Source: an uncultured Bacteroidota bacterium | GTDB taxonomy: Bacteria > Bacteroidota > Rhodothermia > Rhodothermales > Salinibacteraceae | NCBI GenBank assembly: GCA_913055845.1 | Contig: CAJXKO010000004.1 | Location: 21,593 to 85,592 of the forward strand | Reading direction: 5' to 3' | DNA length: 64,000 nt | Part shown: positions 52,771-62,845 of the stretch, piece after piece | Numbering within the stretch: position 1 is the first letter of the stretch | Layout: every line of letters begins with the position of its first letter | The notes under the pieces: generated by a model | Seen by the model: the letters and a program-made list of their open reading frames with translations, nothing else | What the model was told of the DNA's origin: nothing | The model's database searches: none | Program-made: the position numbers and the translations under genes

Positions 52771-54249
52771 ATGCCCCGCCCCCTCGACGCGCTGCCGGAC
52801 GCTGCGCTCCGTCGGTTCTCGCGTCCGGACGTTCCCCCCCCCGAAGCCCTTGAAGACGTGCACCTCATCGGCATTTGTGGCACGGGCATGGGCGCCCTGG
52901 CCGGGCTCTTCCAGCAGGCTGGATTCACCGTACGAGGGAGCGACGACGGTGTATACCCCCCCATGAGCACCCACCTCGCCGAGCAGGAGATTCCGGTACA
53001 GGAGGGCTACGACCCGGCGCATCTCGATCCGCCCCCCGACCTCACAGTCGTGGGCAACGCCTGCCCCCCCACCCATCCGGAAGCCGCCTACGCCCGCGAG
53101 GAAGGACTGGTGCAGCAGTCGTTTCCGGAGGCCCTGGCGCATAACTTCCTCACCGAGGCCCGTCGTCCACTCGTCGTGACCGGCACGCACGGCAAAACCA
53201 CCACGACGGGCTTGCTCGTACACCTCCTGCGTCACGCCGGCCGCGACCCGGGCTTCCTGATCGGGGGCGTTACACAGCGCACCGGCGAAAGCTACGCACT
53301 AGGCGCGGACGCACCCTTCGTGGTTGAGGGGGACGAGTACGACAGCGCCTACTTTGACAAGCGGCCCAAATTCATGCACTATCGGCCGCACGCCGCCGTC
53401 GTTACCTCCCTGGAGTTCGACCACGCCGACATTTTTGTTGATCGGGACGACTACCGTGGGGCCTTCAAGGACTTCGTCGGTCTGCTCGACGCCGACGGGC
53501 TCCTCGCCCTCTGCGGCGACGCCCCGGAGGTACGCGCCCTCGCTCCCCACACAAGGGCCACCGTTCGCACCTACGGCCTGGCTGCCGACAACGACGTGCG
53601 GGCCGAGAACGTGACCTTAACCGATACGGGACCGTCGTTCACGCTCCGGATGGACGGTCGATGCGAAGACGTGACCCTCCCCCTTCCGGGCCGCCACAAC
53701 GTACAGAACGCCCTGGCGGCAGCCATGCTAGCCCACTCCGAAGGCGTATCGCTTCCGGAGATTGCGGCGGGACTCGCGGCGTTCGAGGGCATGAAGCGGC
53801 GCCAAGAGGTTCGCGGTCGCCCCAATGACGTGCTCGTAATCGACGACTTTGCGCACCATCCCACGGCCGTGCGGGCGACCGTTCAGGCCCTTCGCGACGC
53901 CCATCCCGATCGCCGGCTGGTGGCCATCTTCGAGCCTCGCTCCAATACGAGCCGCCGCGCGCACTTCCAGGCGGACTACGGACGGGCCTTCGACGCGGCC
54001 GACCACGTGCTCCTCAAGGCCCCACCGGTGCGCCACAACGACGACCCCGACGCGATGCTCGACGCGGACGCTGTAGTCCAGACGATCCGCGACCGCGGCA
54101 CCCCCGCCGAGGCCTTCGACGACGTGAACGCCGTCCTCCCCACACTGGTGGACACCCTTCGCCCGGGCGACGTGGCGCTTCTCATGAGCAACGGCAGCTT
54201 CGGTGGCCTGCCCGAGCGTTTGCCAGCGGCGTTGGAGAATGCCGCGTAG
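52771..54249 (+). CDS. mpl: UDP-N-acetylmuramate:L-alanyl-gamma-D-glutamyl-meso-diaminopimelate ligase
   Basis: VHLIGICGTGMGALAGLFQQAGFTVRGSDDGVYPPMS, VTGTHGKTTTTGLL, GDEYDSAYFDKRPKFMHYRP, DDFAHHPTAVRAT. Confidence 0.92.
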   Translation: MPRPLDALPDAALRRFSRPDVPPPEALEDVHLIGICGTGMGALAGLFQQAGFTVRGSDDGVYPPMSTHLAEQEIPVQEGYDPAHLDPPPDLTVVGNACPPTHPEAAYAREEGLVQQSFPEALAHNFLTEARRPLVVTGTHGKTTTTGLLVHLLRHAGRDPGFLIGGVTQRTGESYALGADAPFVVEGDEYDSAYFDKRPKFMHYRPHAAVVTSLEFDHADIFVDRDDYRGAFKDFVGLLDADGLLALCGDAPEVRALAPHTRATVRTYGLAADNDVRAENVTLTDTGPSFTLRMDGRCEDVTLPLPGRHNVQNALAAAMLAHSEGVSLPEIAAGLAAFEGMKRRQEVRGRPNDVLVIDDFAHHPTAVRATVQALRDAHPDRRLVAIFEPRSNTSRRAHFQADYGRAFDAADHVLLKAPPVRHNDDPDAMLDADAVVQTIRDRGTPAEAFDDVNAVLPTLVDTLRPGDVALLMSNGSFGGLPERLPAALENAA

Positions 54250-54361
54250 CCCACCCGAGGCGAACTGTGGGTCCTCACGCTTACACGGCAGACACTCAGC
54301 GGCGACACACCCCGAAGCCGCCCTGTGGACGAAACGATGCGCCTCCGCTCACTCTTGACTT

Positions 54362-55435
54362 CTATTCGTCCGCCAACCCGAGTTCCTCACTCGCCATTTT
54401 CGTCCCCTGCACCCGCGCCTCAATTTTTTGGAACGCCGTTCGCCGAGCTGTTGAGCGGTCGTCGCCAAACGGCGAGAACCCACAGTCGTCGGTTGTCCCG
54501 AGCCGCTCGGGCGGGAGGTGCGTCGTGGCTCGCAGAACCATGTCGCGCACTTCCTCCGGCGATTCCACGTGGGGATCGTTCACGTCAATCACACCAAGAA
54601 AAATCGTTTGGTCGTCGGAGCTGCGCTCACGCACAACCTCAAGCACGCGCTCCGGGTCGTCTTCGCTGGCAAACTGCATGTAGAACCGGCCCGCGTCTAG
54701 GTCGAACAGGAGCGGCAGAAGCTCCGCGTAGTCCACATCGGCGCTGTGAGTGGAATCCTTGTCGCCGCCGGGACAGGTGTGCACACCAATCCGCTGGCGC
54801 TCCGCCTCGGAAAACCGATCGAGCACGCGGTTGTTAAGGGCCACGAACTCGCGGAGCAACTCCTTCGACGGGTCAAGCTTCACGGCAAGTCGGCCCTCCG
54901 TGAAGTCGATTTGCACCGCATGCGCCCCCGCATCGAGGCATTGACGGATGTCGGTCTCCACCTCGTCGACGAGGTCGTCCAGGAAGGCCTCGCGGGGGTA
55001 GCCTTCGAGCCCCCCCTCCGGATAGAGCAGGCTGAGTGCCGACGCGGAGATTACCGCTTGTTTGACCGGCACGGTGGCGTGTTCTTGAGTACGGGTGAGG
55101 TAGTCTACGGCGTAGGTCTCATAGCGGAACGGCCCCTCCGTAAGGCGAGGAAGCTGTCGAGTATGTCCCGCCGCGAATGGAATCTCAATGCCGCCAGGCT
55201 CGATGTTGTCGGCTCCCTCAACGGGGTACGATAAGAAACTGGGTTTGGCCTGCTCCCCGTCGGTTATGACGGGCGATCCAGTTTCCTCGAAGGCATCGAC
55301 GGTGGCCCGGAGCGCCCGATCGTACACGCCGTTGAGGGCCTCCTGGCTCAGATCCCCGTGCCGGAAGGCCTGAAGGCTCTCAATGAGTTCTTCGGGACGG
55401 GGAATGCTGCCAATAGGTTCGGTGGGGAGCGACAT
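54362..55435 (-). CDS. Cobalamin-independent methionine synthase (MetE C-terminal)-like protein
   Basis: TEPIGSIPRP, VQIDFTEGRLAVKLD, GVHTCPGGDKDSTHSADVDYAELLPLLFDL, FLGVIDVNDPHVESPEEV. Confidence 0.82.
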   Translation of the reverse strand: MSLPTEPIGSIPRPEELIESLQAFRHGDLSQEALNGVYDRALRATVDAFEETGSPVITDGEQAKPSFLSYPVEGADNIEPGGIEIPFAAGHTRQLPRLTEGPFRYETYAVDYLTRTQEHATVPVKQAVISASALSLLYPEGGLEGYPREAFLDDLVDEVETDIRQCLDAGAHAVQIDFTEGRLAVKLDPSKELLREFVALNNRVLDRFSEAERQRIGVHTCPGGDKDSTHSADVDYAELLPLLFDLDAGRFYMQFASEDDPERVLEVVRERSSDDQTIFLGVIDVNDPHVESPEEVRDMVLRATTHLPPERLGTTDDCGFSPFGDDRSTARRTAFQKIEARVQGTKMASEELGLADE

Positions 55436-55569
55436 GGAGCGGGAGGAATGGAAATGGGAGAACGACCTGTCGCCTACACGCCAACCTTTGGCAAACGATT
55501 CCTGGACAAGGAATCAACGGGGGTTCTCGGGGCGTTCAGTGATAAAAACTCATCGCTCTCCACGTCCCC

Positions 55570-56373
55570 ATGCCCACCGCCACGGACGCTCGCGGCCATC
55601 CCGTTTCGCTCAGCTCGCCTCCCGAGCGCATCATCTCTCTCGTCCCTAGCCAGACAGAACTGCTGGCAGAGCTGGGATTGGACGGTCGGGTCGTCGGCCT
55701 CACCCGATTCTGCGAACGCCCTGAACACTGGCGGTCGGAAAAGACCATCGTCGGGGGCACCAAGCAGGTTGATCGCGACACCGTTCGCGATCTTGCCCCC
55801 GATCTTATCCTCGCCAACCACGAGGAAAACACAGCCGCCGACGTAGAGGCGCTCGACGCAATTGCCCCCGTGTACGTCACGGAGGTCAAAACCGTCTCGG
55901 GTGCCCTGGACATGATCCGGACCGTCGGCACGCTCACCGAGACCAGCGACCGCACTTCAACATTGGTGGGCAAGATTATCGCCCGGTTTGAGTCGCTCCC
56001 TGACTTCCCCGTCCTGCGTGCCGTGTATCTCATCTGGCGCGAGCCCTACATGACCGTGGGGGGCGATACCTTCATCCACGACGTGATGCAGTGGGGGGGA
56101 CTTGAAAATGTCTACGGCGACCAGACGCGCTACCCTGAGTTGTCCCTGAAAGCTATTTCCGAACAGGATCCCGACTTGGTGCTCTGCGCCAGCGAGCCGT
56201 TTCCCTTCCACGAGAAGGATAAGTTCACCGCCGATCTCCGTGAGGCCCTTCCCAGTACGGCGGTCGAGATTGTGGACGGACAGCCGTTCTCTTGGTACGG
56301 GCCCCGGCTTCTCGATACGCCGACCTATCTGAAAGAGCTACGCGAACGGCTTCCCACCGTACGCGCTGCCTAG
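55570..56373 (+). CDS. BtuF-like helical-backbone metal-receptor / ABC substrate-binding protein
   Basis: PPERIISLVPSQTELLAELGLDGRVVGLTRFCERPEHWRSEKTIVGGTKQVDRDTVRDLAPDLILANHEEN. Confidence 0.85.
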   Translation: MPTATDARGHPVSLSSPPERIISLVPSQTELLAELGLDGRVVGLTRFCERPEHWRSEKTIVGGTKQVDRDTVRDLAPDLILANHEENTAADVEALDAIAPVYVTEVKTVSGALDMIRTVGTLTETSDRTSTLVGKIIARFESLPDFPVLRAVYLIWREPYMTVGGDTFIHDVMQWGGLENVYGDQTRYPELSLKAISEQDPDLVLCASEPFPFHEKDKFTADLREALPSTAVEIVDGQPFSWYGPRLLDTPTYLKELRERLPTVRAA

Positions 56374-56405
56374 TCGTGCCATCAACCGGCTCCTCCGCGT
56401 AGCCC

Positions 56406-57671
56406 TCACACCAGCAGCGCCAGCCGACGGGCGGGGCGCGTGACGGCCACGTAGAGGAGCGCCTCCTGCTCATCGCCCCGGCACACCCGCAGGTCGCGGT
56501 GGTCCACAAACACCGTGTCGTACGTGGAGCCCTGCGCCCGGTGGACCGTGGTGGCGTAGGCGTAATCGACCCGGGCGAACTGCTCCCGGAGGTCGAAAAA
56601 CCGGTCCCACTTCGACGGATCGTCCTGTGCCTTCTCGCGGCGGCGGTCCAGCGCGTCTTCGTAGCGCTCAAACTCATCTTCGTGCAGCACCTGCACCGTA
56701 CGCGTGAGGCCCCGCCCCGGCGTCCGCACCTTGAGTTCCCACACCTTCCACTCGCTCTGATTCTCGGATTTGAAGGTGTCGGTATTCGCCTTCTTGACGC
56801 GCACCTCTTCGCTGTTGGTCAAGCGCTGCACCCCGTCGTGGAACCACGTTTCGGTGCCCACCAGCCACTCCCCCTCCACAAACCGGTCCGCGTCGGCCCC
56901 GTAGCGCTCGGTCCGGATTTTCCGATTGTACCGGCGGACCGTCTTGTTGCGGTAGGCGAGCACACGGGCGTGGGTGGCGTCCTCGGCGAAGGCCTCCGTG
57001 TCGAAGGCCCGGAGGACACTGTCGAGAAACTCGTCGCGATTGCGCGTGACGGCGACCCCCTTCCCGTCCTCGAATTTGCTGCCGAATCGGCCCTCTGTTC
57101 CCGTCCGGATTTTGGTCGCGAGTTCTAGAATGGGATTGTCGGCCGCCTGCCGGTGGATGGTTTCCAGGGTGGGGCCCGGCACGTCGAGGGCAGGCGACGG
57201 CTCCTCGTTCACCGGTGGCAGTTGGGCGGGATCGCCCACGAAGAGCCACTGCACCCAGAAGGGGGCATCTTCGATGTGCGACCACTCCTCGCGCCCAATC
57301 ATGGACGCCTCATCAACAATCACAACCCCCTCTGTAAAGTCGCGCTCCTCCTCCGCCACCAGTTCGTACTCTCCGTCCTGTGTCGGCTGGAGGCGGAGCC
57401 CGAGGAACGAATGGAGCGTCTGCATCTGCACCGGGGCGTCGCCCAGTTCGTTGCTCAGCACCTGCACGGCCTTATGGGTGGGCGCACAGACCGTCACCGC
57501 GCAGTCTTCGTCCAACAACTGCTCCACGAGGCGGCTCACGAGGTAGGTCTTGCCCGTGCCGGCGTACCCGCGTAGGCCCGTAAACCGTTCGCCGCGGGCG
57601 AGGCGGTCGTAGACCTGGTCGTATGCCTCTTCCTGATCCTCGGTGAACGGCGCGTTGGCAAGGGTGGACAT
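56406..57671 (-). CDS. SF1B DNA helicase, T4 Dda-like
   Basis: ORF 56406..57716; alternative start MSTLANAPFTEDQ at 57671. LRGYAGTGKTYLVSRLV, VCAPTHKAVQVL, VVIVDEASMI, FVGDPAQLPPV, ATTVHRAQGSTYDTVFVD, LYVAVTRPA. Confidence 0.88.
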   Translation of the reverse strand: MSTLANAPFTEDQEEAYDQVYDRLARGERFTGLRGYAGTGKTYLVSRLVEQLLDEDCAVTVCAPTHKAVQVLSNELGDAPVQMQTLHSFLGLRLQPTQDGEYELVAEEERDFTEGVVIVDEASMIGREEWSHIEDAPFWVQWLFVGDPAQLPPVNEEPSPALDVPGPTLETIHRQAADNPILELATKIRTGTEGRFGSKFEDGKGVAVTRNRDEFLDSVLRAFDTEAFAEDATHARVLAYRNKTVRRYNRKIRTERYGADADRFVEGEWLVGTETWFHDGVQRLTNSEEVRVKKANTDTFKSENQSEWKVWELKVRTPGRGLTRTVQVLHEDEFERYEDALDRRREKAQDDPSKWDRFFDLREQFARVDYAYATTVHRAQGSTYDTVFVDHRDLRVCRGDEQEALLYVAVTRPARRLALLV

Positions 57672-57737
57672 TGGCGGAGCAAAGGGACCGCTCGGACGGA
57701 GCGGCTGGTCGTTCAAAATCCGAGCGCGTACGGGGCG

Positions 57738-59213
57738 CTACGACGAGGAAGTGCCACGGAGGGCCGACGAGACAGACGCCGACTCGGCCTGTTGCCGGGC
57801 CAGGTCCGTGAGGTGTTGTCGAAACCCCCACATGACGCCCAGGTGGACGAGCGCTTGTGTACTGTTGTACACATACCAGGGCAAACGCGGCGAAAAGTCA
57901 TGCACGGCGGCCAAGACCGTTTTTCCGTCAAGTACACGCCGAAACTCAAGCCGTCCGGATCGCTCGCCCTCCCCCGCCAAAAGTCCCCCGGTGACGAAAA
58001 ACAGCTGCCGTCCTTTCGGGCTCCGATCGGCCGCAAATCGGAGCGTGAGGAGACGCCCCACCGGCCATAGGGTAAAGTGTGCCACACGCCCGTGCTCCAC
58101 CCGCACCCGCAGCATCGGCCAGCCAAGTCGCGGTAACCACCGCAGGTACTCGTTCGCCACGTCCCGGGCTGTGAAGTTAGGCGGACAGGGCATTCGTTGT
58201 ACCGACCGGGCCACGCTCTGATCGCGAATTACGGCGTCCTCGCGGTCGCGGAGTGCATCGCGCGGGTTGGGGAGGGGCTGGCCGTGCTCGTCCACCGACT
58301 CTTGGAGCGCCGCCTCGAAGGACAACGTATCCTGGGAGAGCCACTCCTGCATTTCGTTGGGCTGCACGCGGGTCTGATAGCGCAGACTATCGATGATGGG
58401 GGTGACGAGGGCCCAAGGCACTCCGCCAAACAGCCACACCCACAGTTTGGAGAGGCGGGGCGACTCAATCGGAACGGTGGTCGTCCACCGCCGGAGCCCC
58501 AACACATCGGCAGTCCGCAATAGCATCTCGTGGTAGCTCATCACGTCCGGTCCCCCGACGTCGTAGGTGGCGCCGTAGGCCTCCGGCGTGCCTAGGCTCC
58601 GCTTCAGGGCCCGTACGACATCGCGGCGGGCAATCGGTTGCGTTTCGGCGCTCGTCCACGAGGGGAGCACCATCACGGGCAGCCGTCGCACCAGGTTCAA
58701 CAGGAGACGGAGCCAGGTGCCTCCACCGCCCACGATGAGGCCGGCCCGGAGCGTGGTCAGGGGAACCGACGTGGAGGCCAGGGCGCGCTCCACCTCCAGC
58801 CGGCGGCGGAGGGGAAACGGCAGCGTAGGCGCATCCTCCGGCACCAGCGCCCCGAGATACAAAATCTGCTCTACCCCTTCCGCTTCGGCCGCCCGTGCAA
58901 AGTTATCGGCCTGGAGCAGATCCAGGTCGGCCACCTGGCCTTGCGTGAGCCGGGCCGACGGCAGCATAGAATGGACGAGGTAGATGGCGTAGTCGGCCCC
59001 AACCAAGCCCTCCCGCACCGCATAGGGATCGAAGAGGTCGCAATGCCGCCACTCTTCGTGGGCCGACGCGGTGGCGTTTTGCTGCGCACGCACAGGCGAG
59101 CGGGTCAGCCCGATCAGGTCGTAGTCATCCTGAAGTGCCGCCCGAACCGCCGTGCCCACAAACCCGGTGGCGCCGGCGATGGCGACGGTGGGTCGAGACG
59201 CAGACTGGGCCAT
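57738..59213 (-). CDS. NAD(P)-binding SDR-type protein with DUF2867-like C-terminal domain
   Basis: VAIAGATGFVGTAVRAALQDDYDLIGLTRSP; C-terminal LRVRVEHGRVAHFTLWPVGRLLTLRFAADRSPKGRQLFFVTGGLLAG. Confidence 0.8.
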   Translation of the reverse strand: MAQSASRPTVAIAGATGFVGTAVRAALQDDYDLIGLTRSPVRAQQNATASAHEEWRHCDLFDPYAVREGLVGADYAIYLVHSMLPSARLTQGQVADLDLLQADNFARAAEAEGVEQILYLGALVPEDAPTLPFPLRRRLEVERALASTSVPLTTLRAGLIVGGGGTWLRLLLNLVRRLPVMVLPSWTSAETQPIARRDVVRALKRSLGTPEAYGATYDVGGPDVMSYHEMLLRTADVLGLRRWTTTVPIESPRLSKLWVWLFGGVPWALVTPIIDSLRYQTRVQPNEMQEWLSQDTLSFEAALQESVDEHGQPLPNPRDALRDREDAVIRDQSVARSVQRMPCPPNFTARDVANEYLRWLPRLGWPMLRVRVEHGRVAHFTLWPVGRLLTLRFAADRSPKGRQLFFVTGGLLAGEGERSGRLEFRRVLDGKTVLAAVHDFSPRLPWYVYNSTQALVHLGVMWGFRQHLTDLARQQAESASVSSALRGTSSS

Positions 59214-59310
59214 CGGACAGCATCGTCGTGGAGAGTAAGCGCGGGCGGGAGCTGGGCCCGCCCGCCTGAACAGAAAAAGCCCGCCCCGAGCGTGGTGGGA
59301 CCGGCGGACA

Positions 59311-59403
59311 TGGCGGAGAGGGGGGGATTCGAACCCCCGAAACGGCTCATCACCGTTTACTCCCTTAGCAGGGGAGCGCCTTCGACCACTCGGCCACCTC
59401 TCC
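59311..59403 (-). tRNA. tRNA-Ser (GCT), CCA encoded
   Basis: Reverse complement GGAGAGGTGGCCGAGTGGTCGAAGGCGCTCCCCTGCTAAGGGAG...GGGTTCGAATCCCCCCCTCTCCGCCA; anticodon GCT, long variable arm. Confidence 0.96.
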
Positions 59404-59479
59404 GGATACTGCTGGGATGGTATGTAATGCCGCCCACAATGTTGCAGCCCGCCGCCCCCTCCTCTTTCTACGACCCAAC

Positions 59480-60400
59480 TTAGCCAGACTCTTCGAGTGC
59501 CTCGGCCCCACTCGTAATATCGAGCAGCTCGCGGGTAATGGCGCTCTGCCGCGCCCGGTTGTACTCCAGCGTCAGGTCCTCGATCAGTTCCTCTGCGTTG
59601 CTAGTGGCATTGTCCATAGCCACCATGCGGGCCCCTTGCTCGGCGGCGTTGGACTCTAGGAGGGCCCGCCACTGCTGATAGTACAGATACCGCGGCACAA
59701 GCTCGTCGAGGAGCCCTCGGGCACCGGGCTCAAAGATGTAATCGATGGCCTGGCCGTTCTCGGGAAGGTCGAGCACATCCGCCTCCTCTTCCATCACCGG
59801 CGTGAGGAACTGCTCTTCCGGAATAGGAAGCAAAGGCTCGACGATTTGATTCTGGACGATCGTGTTTTTGAACTCGTTGTACACGAGATTGACCTCCCCC
59901 CAGATGCCACGCTCGAACCCTTCAACGGCGTCCTGGACGACGTGCCGGGCCACATTGAACGACAGTGAATCGAAGATTCCCTGATAGTCGCCGACGAGTC
60001 GGAAGTCGCGTTTCTGGAAGTGCTTGTGGCCCTTCTCTCCCACACAAAGGAGAAACAAGTTGTCCTTCGTGTCGGCGTACGACGACTCAATTAATTGCTC
60101 GGCCGTCTGGATTACGTCGCTGTTGAACGAGCCGCAGAGGCCTCGGTCCGCCGTAACGACAATGACGAGGGCCCCGTTTCTTTCCTCAGGCTCTTGGAAC
60201 AGCGGGTGGGCCGTCGGGTCCAGCTCCCGCTTGAGATGATTCGTAAGCTCCCGGATCTTGTAGGCGTAGGGCCGCGCCTGGAAGATCTTCTCTTGGGCCC
60301 GCCGCAGCTTGGCCGCCGCCACCATCTTCATGGCCCGGGTCACCTGCTTGGTGCTCTCGATCGACTCGATCCGGTTCCGGATGTCGCGAAGGTTCGCCAT
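59480..60400 (-). CDS. atpG: ATP synthase F1 gamma subunit
   Basis: MANLRDIRNRIESIESTKQVTRAMKMVAAAKLRRAQ; DNATSNAEELIEDLTLEYNRARQSAITRELLDITSGAEAL. Confidence 0.97.
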   Translation of the reverse strand: MANLRDIRNRIESIESTKQVTRAMKMVAAAKLRRAQEKIFQARPYAYKIRELTNHLKRELDPTAHPLFQEPEERNGALVIVVTADRGLCGSFNSDVIQTAEQLIESSYADTKDNLFLLCVGEKGHKHFQKRDFRLVGDYQGIFDSLSFNVARHVVQDAVEGFERGIWGEVNLVYNEFKNTIVQNQIVEPLLPIPEEQFLTPVMEEEADVLDLPENGQAIDYIFEPGARGLLDELVPRYLYYQQWRALLESNAAEQGARMVAMDNATSNAEELIEDLTLEYNRARQSAITRELLDITSGAEALEESG

Positions 60401-60466
60401 GGATCAGGCAAAGGCGTCTGCGGGATGAGAAAAGGAGTTTACAGTGCTCACGGCTGCGCTCAGCGG

Positions 60467-62131
60467 CTACGCCATCGCGGCCTCACCGTCGCCGCCGGCT
60501 AGCACGTCTTCTTGCTCTTCTTCTTCCTCCTCCGCGTACACTTCGGACAGGTCCGCCGCGACGGACTCGAAGACCTCCTCGGCGCGATCGGTGAGCTCTT
60601 CGGTTTCTCGAATTTCCGCGAGCACGTCCTCGTGCTGGAGGCGCAGGCGCTCCACGTACTCCTCCTCAAAGTCTTCGATGTCGTCGACCTCCACGTCGTC
60701 GAGGTGACCGTTGATGGCGGCGTAAATAATCGCGACCTGTTCCTCCACCGGCACCGGCGAGAACTGGTCCTGCTTGAGAATTTCAACCAGGCGCTCTCCG
60801 CGGTTCAACTGACGCTGCGTGGAGGGGTCGAGGTCGGAACCAAACTTGGCGAAGGCCTCCAGCTCACGGTACTGCGAAAGGTCAATGCGGAGCGTGCTCG
60901 CTACATCTTTCATGGCACTGACCTGGGCCGACCCGCCCACACGAGAGACCGACGTCCCCACGTCGATGGCCGGACGGATGCCTGCGTTGAAGAGATCTGT
61001 CTCCAAGTAGATCTGCCCGTCGGTGATGGAAATTACGTTCGTCGGGATGTAGGCCGACACGTCACCGGCTTGCGTCTCAATGACCGGCAGGGCCGTAAGC
61101 GAGCCTCCCCCCTCAACCTGATCCTGCAGGGGCTCCGGCAGATCGTTCATCTGCGAGGCCACCTTTTGATCGTCAATTATCTTGGCGGCCCGCTCCAACA
61201 AACGACTGTGGAGGTAGAAGATGTCGCCCGGATACGCCTCACGACCCGGGGGGCGCCGCAGCAAGAGCGAGAGCTCGCGGTAGGCCACGGCCTGCTTCGA
61301 AAGGTCGTCGAAGCAGACAAGCGAGTCGCGCCCGGTGTCGCGGAAGTATTCGCCGATGCAGGCGCCCGCGAACGGCGCAATGTACTGCAGCGGCGTGGGC
61401 ATGGAGGCGGAGGCATTGATGATTACCGTGTGCTCCATGGCCCCATTCCGCTCCAGGTCGCGCTGCACCTGCGCCACCGTCGAGTCTTTCTGTCCCACGG
61501 CTACGTACACGCAGTAGACCGGATCGCCCGTGTCGCTCCGCTCTTCGTGGGTCTGTTTCTGGTTGATGATCGTGTCAACCAGCACCGCCGTCTTTCCGGT
61601 TTGTCGGTCGCCAATCACGAGTTCTCGCTGGCCACGCCCGATCGGAATCATCGAGTCGACGGCCTTGATGCCGGTCTGCAGCGGCTCCTCCACCGGCTGG
61701 CGGTAGATAACGCCGGGGGCCTTCCGCTCCAGCGGGAGCACCGTCTTTTCCCCTTCAATCGGGCCCTCGCCATCGAGCGGGCGCCCGAGCGGGTCAATGA
61801 CACGGCCGAGCATGTTCTCGTTCACGCCCACCGAGGCAATGCGGCCAGTACGCCGGGCCTCGTCGCCCTCACTTACCGCGTCCACGTCACCGAAGAGAAT
61901 CACCCCGACGCTATCCTCCTCGAGGTTCAGGACCATGCCCTCCACGTCCTGCTCCGGGAATTCCACAAGCTCACTGGCCTGGGCGTTGCTCATCCCGTAA
62001 AGGGTCGCAATGCCGTCGCCGGCCTGCAGTACGGTCCCGGCCTCGTACTCTTCCGCCTCCGTTTCAAAGTCGCCGAGTTCGCGGCGGAGAATGTCAGTGA
62101 CTTCGTCGGGTCGTATGCTACCGTTAGCCAT
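60467..62131 (-). CDS. atpA: ATP synthase F1 alpha subunit
   Basis: [49 protein letters not shown]. Confidence 0.97.
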   Translation of the reverse strand: MANGSIRPDEVTDILRRELGDFETEAEEYEAGTVLQAGDGIATLYGMSNAQASELVEFPEQDVEGMVLNLEEDSVGVILFGDVDAVSEGDEARRTGRIASVGVNENMLGRVIDPLGRPLDGEGPIEGEKTVLPLERKAPGVIYRQPVEEPLQTGIKAVDSMIPIGRGQRELVIGDRQTGKTAVLVDTIINQKQTHEERSDTGDPVYCVYVAVGQKDSTVAQVQRDLERNGAMEHTVIINASASMPTPLQYIAPFAGACIGEYFRDTGRDSLVCFDDLSKQAVAYRELSLLLRRPPGREAYPGDIFYLHSRLLERAAKIIDDQKVASQMNDLPEPLQDQVEGGGSLTALPVIETQAGDVSAYIPTNVISITDGQIYLETDLFNAGIRPAIDVGTSVSRVGGSAQVSAMKDVASTLRIDLSQYRELEAFAKFGSDLDPSTQRQLNRGERLVEILKQDQFSPVPVEEQVAIIYAAINGHLDDVEVDDIEDFEEEYVERLRLQHEDVLAEIRETEELTDRAEEVFESVAADLSEVYAEEEEEEQEDVLAGGDGEAAMA

Positions 62132-62196
62132 GGGAGATCGAACGTTGAATCATCAAGTCGTTGAGTACGGGGTGCCGGGTGACCGCCCCCTGATCA

Positions 62197-62769
62197 TCAA
62201 GCAGCCTCGGCGTCGGCCTCGACCGGAAGCGTGGCGTTTCGAAGTCGGTCGTGGAGTGCACTGAGTTGGCTCCGGACACTGCCGTCAAAGACGCGGTCGC
62301 CAATCCGGATGACGAGCCCGCCGATAAGGTCAGAGTCCTCCTCGACGTGCAGACGAACGTCCTTGCCGGTCTTCTGCTCGAGGGCTTGTAGCAACGCCTC
62401 CTGGTCGTCGTCCGTCAGCGGCCGGGCCACCGTCACGTTCGCGTCCACGATGCCCCGCTGCTCATCTCGGAGCGACTGGTACTCGTCGAGGACCTCTTTG
62501 GTAAGGGTTTCCCGATCCTTCTCCACCAGAAGCCGCAGGAATCGCAGCGTGAGCCCATCAATGCGGTCCCCAAGGAGCTTCTGGAGGATCGTGTCTTTCT
62601 TTTCCTGCGGAATCACCGGGCTCGTGAAGAAGCGCGACAACTCACGGTTTGACTCAATGCTGTTCCGGAGCAGGAGGACGTCGTCGTCGACGGCCTCAAG
62701 CACTCCGGACGCGTCGGCTTCCTGGTATAGCGCGGTGGCGTACCGCCGTGTGACCGTGCGCTGGCTCAT
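62197..62769 (-). CDS. atpH: ATP synthase F1 delta subunit
   Basis: RRYATALYQEADASGVLEAVDDDVLLL...; DSDLIGGLVIRIGDRVFDGSVRSQL. Confidence 0.93.
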   Translation of the reverse strand: MSQRTVTRRYATALYQEADASGVLEAVDDDVLLLRNSIESNRELSRFFTSPVIPQEKKDTILQKLLGDRIDGLTLRFLRLLVEKDRETLTKEVLDEYQSLRDEQRGIVDANVTVARPLTDDDQEALLQALEQKTGKDVRLHVEEDSDLIGGLVIRIGDRVFDGSVRSQLSALHDRLRNATLPVEADAEAA

Positions 62770-62845
62770 ACGAATGGGGCGTTGGAACGTTAAACGTCGA
62801 CGCGCTGGGGCGCTCTAATACGGACCGCACCAGCGCTCTGACGCA

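Noticed and set aside
55436-55569. Possible cobalamin riboswitch between the MetE-like and BtuF-like genes
   Set aside because: The gap is only 134 nt and no recognisable B12-box or conserved riboswitch core was found on either strand.
58638-59483. 281-aa plus-strand ORF ending with 'ERGGFEPPKRLITVYSLSRGAPSTTRPPL'
   Set aside because: Antisense to the SDR gene and reads through tRNA-Ser; the recognisable tail is a tRNA artefact.
60512-62164. 550-aa plus-strand ORF antisense to atpA
   Set aside because: atpA is certain on the minus strand; the antisense frame is a typical GC-rich artefact.
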